From: an uncultured Acidimicrobiales bacterium
Lineage (GTDB): Bacteria; Actinomycetota; Acidimicrobiia; Acidimicrobiales; Aldehydirespiratoraceae
Length of the DNA: 11,252 nucleotides
NCBI GenBank assembly: GCA_938091985.1
Contig: CALKOE010000093.1
Location: 1 to 11,252 of the forward strand
Reading direction: 5' to 3'
The notes below the pieces were generated by a model. It was not told the origin of the DNA. It saw only the letters and a program-made list of their open reading frames with translations, and made no database searches. How positions within the stretch are numbered: position 1 is the stretch's first letter; each line of letters opens with the position of its first letter. Made by a program: the position numbers and the translations under genes. This document shows, in pieces, positions 1 to 5,791 of this stretch.

Positions 1-1
1 C

Positions 2-196
2 TTGCTAATTTTGCTGCGTTGCTTTCTGTTGGGATGTCTAACGCGTTTGCCAGCGGAGTCATGGGGCTTGCTGTTGTTGCTGGGCGGGGTGACGCTGCTG
101 TTGGCACTGGTGGTGGGTTCGCCGAACGATGGACCGGGCGCGCACGCGGTCGTGACGACGGCGAAGAGCGCCGCAACGACGACCCAGGCGCGGTGA
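2..196 (+). CDS. C-terminal part of an unrecognised membrane-anchored protein (partial)
   Basis: An open frame enters from the left edge and ends at a TGA at 194-196. The visible peptide has one strong hydrophobic segment (about residues 22-39, rich in Leu, Gly and Val), then a Thr/Ala-rich hydrophilic tail. Third codon positions are strongly G/C from about position 60 on, as in the other genes here, which supports real coding at least in that half. The TTG at position 2 is only the first possible start inside the window, and the gene probably begins upstream. It converges on the phosphatase gene that ends at 258. No family could be recognised, so the role is unknown. It could also be a chance ORF. 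Confidence 0.4.
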   Translation: MLILLRCFLLGCLTRLPAESWGLLLLLGGVTLLLALVVGSPNDGPGAHAVVTTAKSAATTTQAR

Positions 197-257
197 TGCG
201 GCATGGGACGAACCGTACCGGCCGCCAGACCCCGAACCGGATCAGGCCGGGTGCGTG

Positions 258-1862
258 CTAGCGAGCAGGAAACTCGAATGACGCCACGTCTTCGAGCGGA
301 GAGGCCGGGTCCCAGATGTCGGCCACCGATCGATAGTCGGCTCGCCAGCCATCGGCGGTCACGGTGCACTTGGTGTAGCCGTTGTCGCCGACGAAGTACT
401 TCACGTGGGGGTTGGCAGCGGTGAAGTCGGTGGCGAACGGCGACGACGAGATCGCGGTGGCCATCACTTCGGGGCAGATGACGTCGTGACCGAAGCCCGG
501 GCCGACGTCGAGCACGAAGCTGGCGTGGTAGTCGCCGCTCAGCACGATCGGGTTTGCCGCAGCACTCAACGCTTCGGCCACTCGCTCGCGTTCGGCGGGG
601 TAGCCGTCCCAGGCTTCGAGGTAGTACTTCGCCACATCGGTGCCGGGCTCGCGGGCATCGAGCCCAGCGAACATCGAGGGGCTGACGAGCGATGTCCAAC
701 GGGCGGTCGACGACCGGAGGCCGTCGGTGAGCCAGGCGACCTGCTCTTCGCCGAGCAGCGTGCGGTCGGGATCGTCTCTCTCGGCGCATCCCTCGCCGAG
801 ATCGAACACCGAGGTGTCGCGGCACGGGGGCTCGTCGGCGAACTGTCGGGTGTCGATCAGGTAGAACTCGGCCAGATCGCCCACGCGGACCGAGCGATGC
901 AGCCTGTGGCCGCTCCTTGTGGGCGCCGGCGCGCGGGCGGGTTGGTGTTCCCACCATGCTTGATAGGCCGCCACCCGGCGGGATTCGAAATCGCCGCCGG
1001 CACTGTCGAACTGGCCGGGGCCATCGGCCCAGTAATTGTCGGTGATCTCGTGGTCGTCCCACATCGTGAAGAACGGGTGGGTGCTGTGGGCGGCCTGCAG
1101 CGATGGGTCTTGTTTCACCTGGGCGTAGCGGAGCCGGAAGCCGGCGAGGTCGCTCGGCGGGGGACTGGTCCACGCGCGGCGACCGTCGCCCTCGGGTGAG
1201 AAGTCGAGTGGCGGGAGCTCGTAGATGTAGTCGCCGGTGAAGATCACGGCATCGAGCTCGTCGTCGGCGGCGATGTCGGCCCACGCGGCGTACTCGCCGA
1301 ACTGCGGGTCTTGACACGTGGTGAGCGCGAAACGGAACGCGTCGGTCCCCTCCGCCGGAAGCGTGCGAGTGCGCCCGGTCGGACTCGTGTACTCACCGAT
1401 ACGGAAGCGGTAGAAGTAGGTCGTGGCGGGTTCGAGATTGCCGGGCTCGACATGCACGGAGTGGGCGTAGTCGAAGTCGGCTACGTCCAACCCCGAGCTG
1501 ACGATGGTGGCGAAGTCGGCGTCGGTCGAGATGTCGTACGCGACGTCGAACAACTGGTCCGGCATTCCGCCATTCGGGTCGGCCGGATCAGGGGCGAGCC
1601 GAGTCCACAGCACGACGCTGTCGGCCAGCGGCTCGCCTGATGCAACTCCCAACGCGAATGGGTTGCCGGCAACGTCGAATGGCGGTGCGGCGACCGTGGC
1701 CCGTGTGGTCGTGGTCGACGCGGTTGAATTCAGGATGGTGGTCGAACTCGGCAGCGAGGTTGTGGTGGTCGACGCGGGAGCGGCGTCGTCCCCGCTACAG
1801 GCCACGGCGAACGCGCTCGCCGCGCCGGCCAGGAAAACGCGCCGTGAGACAGGTCTGGGCAT
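258..1862 (-). CDS. phoD: PhoD-family alkaline phosphatase / phosphodiesterase, Tat-exported
   Basis: 534 aa, the usual length for PhoD. The N-terminus carries a twin-arginine signal (SRRVFLAG, residues 6-13) and then a hydrophobic stretch ending in Ala-Cys22, so a Tat-dependent lipoprotein is possible. A Ser/Thr-rich linker (residues 31-57) follows. The PhoD N-terminal Fn3-like domain covers about 65-168 (GVASGEP, VVLWTRL, TYFYRFR). The metallophosphatase domain follows, with TTCQD (Cys183, the expected Fe ligand), GDYIYE (Asp211), WDDHEITDN (269-276), IDTRQF (336-341) and SGDYH (442-446). Family members hydrolyse phosphomonoesters and diesters outside the cytoplasm with Fe/Ca cofactors to scavenge phosphate. 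The start follows a leaderless -10 box, and two palindromes lie directly upstream. It ends convergent with the ORF at 2-196. Family assignment is secure; substrate is inferred. Confidence 0.93.
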   Translation of the reverse strand: MPRPVSRRVFLAGAASAFAVACSGDDAAPASTTTTSLPSSTTILNSTASTTTTRATVAAPPFDVAGNPFALGVASGEPLADSVVLWTRLAPDPADPNGGMPDQLFDVAYDISTDADFATIVSSGLDVADFDYAHSVHVEPGNLEPATTYFYRFRIGEYTSPTGRTRTLPAEGTDAFRFALTTCQDPQFGEYAAWADIAADDELDAVIFTGDYIYELPPLDFSPEGDGRRAWTSPPPSDLAGFRLRYAQVKQDPSLQAAHSTHPFFTMWDDHEITDNYWADGPGQFDSAGGDFESRRVAAYQAWWEHQPARAPAPTRSGHRLHRSVRVGDLAEFYLIDTRQFADEPPCRDTSVFDLGEGCAERDDPDRTLLGEEQVAWLTDGLRSSTARWTSLVSPSMFAGLDAREPGTDVAKYYLEAWDGYPAERERVAEALSAAANPIVLSGDYHASFVLDVGPGFGHDVICPEVMATAISSSPFATDFTAANPHVKYFVGDNGYTKCTVTADGWRADYRSVADIWDPASPLEDVASFEFPAR

Positions 1863-1868
1863 GGCCGG

Positions 1869-1874
1869 ACGCTA
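1869..1874 (-). promoter_or_regulatory. Leaderless -10 box of the phoD gene
   Basis: On the minus strand TAGCGT is followed by exactly six bases (CCGGCC) and then the ATG at 1862. A TANNNT box about 6-7 nt before the first base of the transcript is the common actinobacterial -10. With this spacing, transcription would start at the A of the ATG. No ribosome-binding site is visible, and no clear -35 hexamer. This supports the chosen start. Confidence 0.5.
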
Positions 1875-1877
1875 CTA

Positions 1878-1893
1878 CGTCTCCGCGGAGACG
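1878..1893. promoter_or_regulatory. Perfect 16-bp palindrome in the phoD promoter (proximal operator candidate)
   Basis: CGTCTCCGCGGAGACG is fully self-complementary. It begins three bases upstream of the phoD -10 box, so it covers about -16 to -31 relative to the predicted start, where a repressor would compete with RNA polymerase. A near-copy lies 44 bp further upstream. There is no T-run, so a terminator is less likely. Confidence 0.55.
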
Positions 1894-1920
1894 CCCTTGC
1901 GTCAGATCGACGACACAAAC

Positions 1921-1938
1921 ACGTCTCCGCGGGGACGT
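1921..1938. promoter_or_regulatory. Second, near-perfect palindrome upstream of phoD (distal operator candidate)
   Basis: ACGTCTCCGCGGGGACGT is an 18-bp palindrome with one mismatched pair. Apart from one base it repeats the proximal palindrome. The centre-to-centre distance is 44 bp, close to four helical turns, which suits co-operative binding of one dimeric regulator to both. It touches the stop codon of the upstream reductase gene (1938-1940). Confidence 0.5.
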
Positions 1939-2429
1939 CAGCCGAGCAATTCGGCGCTGCCCGGCGGGCTCAAAACGACGACCGCAGTCTGTGTTGGACG
2001 CCGAGCGGCGTGTCCATCGAGTCCGCGGTCCAACTGGCGCCAGCGTTCCCACAATCGATCGCGTTCTTCGCCGGTCGCGCTGCGGGCGACCACGCCGATC
2101 GTCTCTCCACGGGACAACGTGATCTCGGCGTTGGGATTGGCCTCAAGATTGAGCCACCACGCGGGCTCTGCCGCGCCCCACCCGTTCATCGCCATCGTGA
2201 TGACATTGTCGCCGTCTTCGTAGTAGGCGATCATCACGCCACGCTCGGCGCCGCTTCGGCGTCCGGTTGTGTTGAGGTGAGCGAGTCCGTAGCGGTCAGG
2301 TCGCGGAACCCGAAGCCCGAATCGACCCCGACTCCAGCGGTAGAGCGCCTTGTGAGTCTTCCACGCGGCCCGAATGAACCAGCGGGGTGGAAGGAACCCG
2401 CTGACGGGCGTATCTCGATCTCCAGCCAT
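1938..2429 (-). CDS. Ddn-like deazaflavin (F420)-dependent nitroreductase / quinone reductase family protein
   Basis: 163 aa from the ATG at 2429. An in-frame ATG at 2465 exists, but the 2429 start has a leaderless -10 box at the right distance. The protein shows the hallmarks of the Ddn/F420H2-dependent quinone reductase family: LNTTGRRSG (cofactor-phosphate-binding loop), the strand VMIAYYEDGDNVITMAMNG, then WGAAEPAWWLNLEANPNAEI. Members form a split-barrel fold and use F420H2 to reduce quinones or other substrates in the cytoplasm or at the membrane. The substrate cannot be predicted. It lies upstream of phoD on the same strand, with 75 bp between stop and the phoD ATG. That gap has its own promoter and palindromes, so the two genes are probably separate units. 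Confidence 0.85.
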   Translation of the reverse strand: MAGDRDTPVSGFLPPRWFIRAAWKTHKALYRWSRGRFGLRVPRPDRYGLAHLNTTGRRSGAERGVMIAYYEDGDNVITMAMNGWGAAEPAWWLNLEANPNAEITLSRGETIGVVARSATGEERDRLWERWRQLDRGLDGHAARRPTQTAVVVLSPPGSAELLG

Positions 2430-2435
2430 GCGTGC

Positions 2436-2441
2436 ACAGTA
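2436..2441 (-). promoter_or_regulatory. Leaderless -10 box of the Ddn-like gene
   Basis: TACTGT on the minus strand, six bases (GCACGC) before the ATG at 2429, gives the same TANNNT-N6-ATG arrangement as at phoD. It decides between the starts at 2429 and 2465: a GGAG motif near 2484-2487 sits too far (about 18 nt) from the 2465 ATG to serve it. Confidence 0.45.
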
Positions 2442-2629
2442 CGGAGCTCGCGTCAGGTATCTCATCGGCCGTTCGGCCGTTTCTCCTCAACCGAAAGGAC
2501 GAGACGTGTCTGCTTGTGACTCCCTCTGCGCAGAATCGCTGGTCATGTTTCGCCGCCCGTGGCCGCCCTCCGTGGCCCACTTGGAAGAAGGCGGCCATCT
2601 GGACCTCGGCTTCGTCGCGGCCGGATTTC

Positions 2630-2734
2630 TCAGTCGAGGATTCGAGCGATCTCGTCGTGGAGCTTCTTGCGGTTGAGGTCCGAGGCGGTCTGGCTGTCTT
2701 CCGCGGGCGCGGATGAGGTTGTGGCGCGGGGCAA
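2630..2734 (-). CDS. Possible small ORF in the gap below the DUF971 gene
   Basis: The 332-bp gap between the Ddn-like and DUF971 genes holds no clear gene. One reading frame on the minus strand looks protein-like. It is in the same frame as the DUF971 gene and stays open from that gene's TGA (2762-2764) down to a TGA at 2630-2632. The last 23 residues are hydrophilic and helix-prone (it ends DLNRKKLHDEIARILD). The only usual start in it is a TTG at 2734, which gives 34 aa; no convincing ribosome-binding site precedes it. It could be a tiny gene, a remnant of a longer protein, a stop-codon readthrough tail, or chance. The rest of the gap (2442-2629) shows nothing I can interpret. Confidence 0.25.
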   Translation of the reverse strand: MPRATTSSAPAEDSQTASDLNRKKLHDEIARILD

Positions 2735-2761
2735 CTCGGCCGGCGCGATCAGCGCGCTCTT

Positions 2762-3112
2762 TCAGCCGTCGGCGAGGCCAGGGTCTGATTCGTAGCCGAA
2801 AGGGGGCTGGCCTTCGGACCAGCGACGCAGAGCCTGGAACGGGTAGATCCCGGTGGAGTGGCCGTCGTTCCAGGTGATGTTGAGTCCCCACGCGCCATGG
2901 AAGCTGGCATCGGTGATGCTGAGCGGCGTCGGGCTACCCGGGCGGGGCCATGGAGTGTCGCCCCGGTCTCGAAGATCACGACAGGTGGCGCAGGGGCACC
3001 CAAGGCGAAGCTCGTTCAGCTCGATGGTGGCGATGTGGCCGTCCGCGAACGTGGCAGTGATCCCTTCCTCTCGCTTGACATCGAGGTCCACGAGCTCGTA
3101 GCGATCAGTCAT
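2762..3112 (-). CDS. DUF971 / gamma-butyrobetaine-hydroxylase-like N-terminal domain protein
   Basis: 116 aa, a complete stand-alone DUF971 (GBBH-like N-terminal) domain of normal length. Visible marks are the cysteine cluster LGCPCATCRD (Cys39, Cys41, Cys44), which in this family binds a metal, the segment WGLNITWNDGHSTGIYPF (75-92), and ALRRW near the end. In gamma-butyrobetaine and trimethyllysine hydroxylases this domain precedes the oxygenase domain. Free-standing bacterial copies are often linked by authors to Fe-S metabolism, but the role is not settled. AGGG just before the ATG is a weak ribosome-binding site. The frame stays open beyond its stop for a further 43 codons. Confidence 0.85.
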   Translation of the reverse strand: MTDRYELVDLDVKREEGITATFADGHIATIELNELRLGCPCATCRDLRDRGDTPWPRPGSPTPLSITDASFHGAWGLNITWNDGHSTGIYPFQALRRWSEGQPPFGYESDPGLADG

Positions 3113-3167
3113 GTCCCTAGCCTGCCTGTTTTTCGCACGACCCGGATTCGGCCAAGCCGAGGAGCGG

Positions 3168-3629
3168 CTATGCGGCCAGCTGGGCGACGCCGGCGCCGAG
3201 GTTGACCGCGGTCTCGGCGAGGTCCACCACGAAGATCATGAGCATCGGCCCTGATCGCACCGGCCAGAACGCGCCGTCGTCATGACGCTCGCCGTTGCGC
3301 AGCACCGGCACATTCGGAAGAAACTGCGAGAAGTGCGCGGCCGCGAGCACGAACAACACGATTGCCCGTTCTCCGGCGTCGTCGAAGAGCTCGCTGCCGG
3401 CCAAGGTGCACACGAGGAGGAGCAGCGACATCAGCGCGAACGCCGCGTTGAACCCACCAAGGAATCGCACACCGGCCGCATACGTCCTGAAGACCGGCGA
3501 GTCTCGGTGGGGCCTCCCCACCATCACCTTGGCGGCCGTCTCGGCCTGGAAGGCGAAGTACCGAAAGCCCATCGTGAACCACACGAGGCTGGCGGTGAGC
3601 GCCACGACATAGGCGATGTCAGCAGTCAT
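3168..3629 (-). CDS. Four-helix integral membrane protein of unknown function
   Basis: 153 aa with four hydrophobic segments at about residues 5-26, 52-77, 88-106 and 127-150. A polar loop lies between the first two (HRDSPVFRTY, 41-50) and another between the last two (RNGERHDDGAF, 111-121). The start is supported by GGAG six bases upstream of the ATG (minus strand, just above 3629). No catalytic motif is visible. I do not recognise the family beyond a small actinobacterial membrane protein. It lies 55 bp below the DUF971 gene's ATG on the same strand and is divergent from the DinB-like gene, with about 200 bp between them. Inner-membrane location is the only safe statement. Confidence 0.75.
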   Translation of the reverse strand: MTADIAYVVALTASLVWFTMGFRYFAFQAETAAKVMVGRPHRDSPVFRTYAAGVRFLGGFNAAFALMSLLLLVCTLAGSELFDDAGERAIVLFVLAAAHFSQFLPNVPVLRNGERHDDGAFWPVRSGPMLMIFVVDLAETAVNLGAGVAQLAA

Positions 3630-3800
3630 GGGTGCTCCGCTCTGCCGGCCGATGACGGCGAATCGGCAAGGGTAACGGTGGGTGAACTCTGCGGGTCGTC
3701 ATTGTGGCCCGGAGTTGGTCGAGCGTCGGGGGAGGCGACCGCCGCGTCAGGCTTCGTGGTCGTCGATCCGACGTTCGGGACGCCAATGTTGGGGTCTTAG

Positions 3801-3806
3801 TAGGGT
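3801..3806 (+). promoter_or_regulatory. Candidate -10 box for the DinB-like gene
   Basis: TAGGGT on the plus strand would start a transcript near 3813, giving a short leader that contains the strong GGAGGAG at 3822-3828. No good -35 is visible. The rest of the divergent gap (3630-3800) shows no other feature I can support. Confidence 0.3.
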
Positions 3807-3821
3807 CTGGCACCACCTGAT

Positions 3822-3828
3822 GGAGGAG
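3822..3828 (+). promoter_or_regulatory. Shine-Dalgarno GGAGGAG that decides the start of the DinB-like gene
   Basis: A strong GGAGGAG lies 2 nt before the GTG at 3831, 5 nt before the GTG at 3834 and 14 nt before the GTG at 3843. The 3834 GTG has the best spacing. The motif sits in the loop of a potential hairpin whose arms are GCACCAC (3810-3816) and GTGGTGC (3831-3837), so the start codons are in the 3' arm. Confidence 0.5.
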
Positions 3829-3833
3829 TAGTG

Positions 3834-4349
3834 GTGCAAGGCGTGACCGAGGTCTGTAGCGAGTGCGAGTTCGACCCTCACCAAATCGCCTCAGATCAAC
3901 TCGGCCCGGAACTCCTGCGACTCGCAATCGGGTACGAGGCGATCATCTCTGACGCATCGGTGAGCGGCTGCCTGGCGCTGAACAGTCGTCCGTCGGCGGA
4001 GACCTGGAGCATCCTCGAGTACACCGGTCACGTCGAGTTCATCTACGGGTCCGTCGGCCAGATGTGCGAGATAGCGGATGCGGACGAGCTTGCACCGATC
4101 AATGGTGTCGATCCAGACGAACATGTCGACAACGCGCACTTCAACGAGGTCGCTCCCGCGGACATGTCCGGGCGAATCCGCCGCGCTGGTGAACAGGCTT
4201 GCGATGCCCTCGCTGTTCTCGACAGCGGCGCACTCACCTGGACGCTGCTGTTCAACGGCAATCCTGCCCCGCTCGGACTGTTGACGATGGCGATGCTGCA
4301 CGAGAGCCACCATCACCTGCGCGACATCACCCAGTTGGCTGGCCACTAG
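3834..4349 (+). CDS. DinB / mycothiol-dependent maleylpyruvate isomerase-like family protein
   Basis: About 171 aa, typical length for the DinB four-helix-bundle superfamily, which includes mycothiol- and bacillithiol-dependent transferases. The N-terminus has a CSECEFD motif (Cys-x2-Cys, residues 9-12 counted from the GTG at 3831), often seen in actinobacterial members. The metal-binding histidines are visible as GHVEF (His67) and, near the C-terminus, LHESHHHLRDI (His157 and His161, the H-x3-H pair). The family binds a divalent metal and usually acts as a thiol-S-transferase or in detoxification; the substrate here is unknown. It is the only plus-strand gene in the left half and stands alone, converging on repeat copy A 68 bp downstream. 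A hairpin could control its start. Confidence 0.82.
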   Translation: MQGVTEVCSECEFDPHQIASDQLGPELLRLAIGYEAIISDASVSGCLALNSRPSAETWSILEYTGHVEFIYGSVGQMCEIADADELAPINGVDPDEHVDNAHFNEVAPADMSGRIRRAGEQACDALAVLDSGALTWTLLFNGNPAPLGLLTMAMLHESHHHLRDITQLAGH

Positions 4350-4416
4350 AGGAGCCATCGCCCGGGTGGAGCAGGCGTGGCCCGGCACGTCTGAGCGAGT
4401 TTGCCTGCCCCCTGCG

Positions 4417-4644
4417 TCAGAGCAGTTCGATGGGGCAGGCGTTGCCGTTGAGGCCGTCGGCGGTGGCGCTGAGGCCGCGGCCGAAGATGCCGCCGCTCGT
4501 GATCGTGAGTTCGACCGGGAGTTTCAGGAGGTCGGGGTCGAGGAGTACTTCGTGGCCGTCGATACGACGGACGGTGTAGCTGTCGAGCTTGCGGCCCTTG
4601 GTGCGAGTACCAACTGACAACTAGAAACCGCGACTAGTCCTCAT
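4417..4644 (-). pseudogene. Repeated small-ORF family, copy A (in-frame stop at codon 8)
   Basis: Aligned with copies B and D, this copy keeps the ATG (4642-4644) and the whole body. Codon 8 (4621-4623) is TAG where B and D have GAG (Glu), and the first codons have also changed. The remaining 66 codons are open, and a TTG at 4620 could restart translation to give a 67-aa product that ends FGRGLSATADGLNGNACPIELL minus nothing at its C-terminus. Against copy B, hand alignment of the body shows about nine synonymous and five amino-acid changes, the latter mostly mild (V/I, K/R). So the copy was under protein-level selection, and its start was lost recently or moved. It converges with the DinB-like gene. 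Function unknown. Confidence 0.7.
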
Positions 4645-4698
4645 ACCTGGCGCGGGAAGGCCAGTTGTGGCCGTGTCAGAGTCGGCGAGCGCCGATCG

Positions 4699-5376
4699 TC
4701 AGGTCGGGGCATCGAGGCCGAGCGCATCGAGGACCTGTCGGTACCCGGCTGCATTCGCTGTGATGACCGGCCGGCCGAGTTCTGCTTCCACCCGTTGCGC
4801 GACGGCGAACGCTGGAAGACCGGTTCCGGTTTGCACGAAGGCTTCGATTTTCGGGTCGTCGACTGCGAGGAAGGCGGACGCGATCTCATCGAGTGGCGTT
4901 GCCTTGATGTTCTCGATCCCGCAGTTCATCCCGAGGGCACGAACGACGTTGATTCCTTCGGAGGCGAAGTTCGCGCTGGCAGCCTCCATGCGTTCTTGAG
5001 GCGCGGGAGCGATGAGTCCGATCGAAGAGACTTCTCGACGGCGGAGTTCATGGAAGATGCCGCTGGTTGCGGTGAACGCCGGTACTCCCGATGCCTCGGC
5101 GACCAACCTCTGATAGGCGGCTGCCCGCTCCAGTCCGCCCTCGAACATCTCGGGACTGAGAGAGAGCAGAACTGCTGCCGGCTCCGTATAGGCCAGCTTC
5201 GTGGCGACCTCGGCAAGCTCGTCCTCGACATCGATGCCTGGGCCGAAGTTGAACCTGGCGACCGCGTTGATCACGCCCGGTGGGGTCAGGGGTTCGATCT
5301 CGAGTTGCGCGGTGGTGTTCCCCCAGGGGACGAGCACCCCGACAACACCGTGAGGACCAAGCGTTGGCTGGGGCAT
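4699..5376 (-). CDS. Asp/Glu racemase superfamily protein (maleate isomerase / arylmalonate decarboxylase-like), cysteine motifs missing
   Basis: 225 aa, the right length for one maleate isomerase or arylmalonate decarboxylase-type protein. Family marks are the N-terminal VLVPWGNTTAQLEIEPL (14-30), the region VLLSLSPEMFEGGLE (69-83) where the first catalytic residue should lie, SSIGLIAPAPQER (117-129), and FVQTGTGLPAF (180-190) followed by LGRPVITANAAGYRQVLDALG. Active members use one or two cysteines at the two loop positions. Here the first loop has Ser/Pro (72-75), the second Thr-Gly-Thr (183-185), and the only cysteine (Cys152) lies elsewhere. It may therefore use other chemistry or be a binding protein. 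The start is secure: AAGGAG lies about eight bases upstream of the ATG. It lies between repeat copies A and B, with its own upstream region. Confidence 0.75.
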   Translation of the reverse strand: MPQPTLGPHGVVGVLVPWGNTTAQLEIEPLTPPGVINAVARFNFGPGIDVEDELAEVATKLAYTEPAAVLLSLSPEMFEGGLERAAAYQRLVAEASGVPAFTATSGIFHELRRREVSSIGLIAPAPQERMEAASANFASEGINVVRALGMNCGIENIKATPLDEIASAFLAVDDPKIEAFVQTGTGLPAFAVAQRVEAELGRPVITANAAGYRQVLDALGLDAPT

Positions 5377-5413
5377 CTGATACTCCTTGCTGGACTGCCG
5401 AACCGTAGGGGCG

Positions 5414-5424
5414 CTCGAATCGAG
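5414..5424. promoter_or_regulatory. Short palindrome upstream of the racemase-like gene
   Basis: CTCGAATCGAG has 5-bp arms around one central base and lies 37 bp upstream of the ATG at 5376. It could be an operator half-site pair. It is short, so the evidence is weak. Confidence 0.2.
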
Positions 5425-5430
5425 TCAGCA

Positions 5431-5454
5431 AGCAGGAGCGCGTGACTCCCTGCT
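5431..5454. terminator. Imperfect hairpin between repeat copy B and the racemase-like gene
   Basis: AGCAGGAG pairs with CTCCCTGCT across a 7-nt loop (eight pairs, one bulged C). It lies 32 bp downstream of the copy B stop and upstream of the racemase-like gene. It may end transcription of copy B or act in the leader of the next gene. No T-run follows on the minus strand, so the terminator call is tentative. Confidence 0.25.
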
Positions 5455-5485
5455 GAGCGGTCCATGGATCGGATTTGTGGCCTTG

Positions 5486-5713
5486 CTAGAGCAGTTCGAT
5501 GGGGCAGGCGTTGCCGTTGAGGCCGTCGGCGGTGGCGCTGAGGCCGCGGCCGAAGATGCCGGCGCTTGTGATCGTCAGTTCGATCGGGAGGCGGAGCAGG
5601 TCGGGGTCGAGCAGCACTTCGTGGCCGTCGATGCGGCGGACGGTGTAGCTGTCGAGCCGACGGCCCTTGGTGCGAGTATCAACTGATACCTCGAAACCGC
5701 GTTTACCCCTCAT
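5486..5713 (-). CDS. Repeated small-ORF family, copy B (intact, 75 aa)
   Basis: An intact member of the repeated family: ATG at 5713, stop TAG at 5486-5488, 75 codons. The peptide starts MRGKRGFEVSVDTRTKGR, continues YTVRRIDGHEVLLDPDLLRL, and ends GRGLSATADGLNGNACPIEL plus Leu. It is predicted to be mostly beta strand, with one cysteine near the C-terminus. There is no signal peptide, membrane helix or known catalytic motif. No strong ribosome-binding site precedes it (GGGTGG close to the ATG is the best). Homology with the other copies runs from this ATG to the stop and then ends abruptly on both sides. The upstream neighbour is the toxin-like gene ending at 5792. A longer start (GTG at 5719) exists but is not shared with copy D. 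Function unknown. Confidence 0.6.
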   Translation of the reverse strand: MRGKRGFEVSVDTRTKGRRLDSYTVRRIDGHEVLLDPDLLRLPIELTITSAGIFGRGLSATADGLNGNACPIELL

Positions 5714-5791
5714 CGCCACCCGGAAGCGAGGGCCGCTGTCTCAGGTTCGCAGCGAGTCTGCGTTCAACCGAAGATCCCTCAAGAACCCGAC

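Noticed and set aside
405..1199. 264-aa plus-strand ORF inside the phosphatase gene
   Set aside because: Antisense shadow of a PhoD gene whose motifs are complete on the minus strand; no family signature in the shadow.
2487..2891. 134-aa minus-strand ORF spanning the gap below DUF971
   Set aside because: Composition is dominated by Arg/Pro from a shifted GC-rich frame and it overlaps the DUF971 gene; the neighbouring frame gives the more protein-like sequence.
3148..3160. Hairpin TCGGCCAAGCCGA between DUF971 and the membrane protein genes
   Set aside because: Only a 5-bp stem with a 3-nt loop and no T-run in the direction of transcription; common by chance at this GC content.
4366..5686. 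Alanine/valine-rich plus-strand ORFs across repeat copies A (4366-4617) and B (5387-5686)
   Set aside because: They are the reverse frame of the repeated gene. The corresponding plus frame in copy D has a stop codon, and substitutions among copies fit the minus-strand codons.
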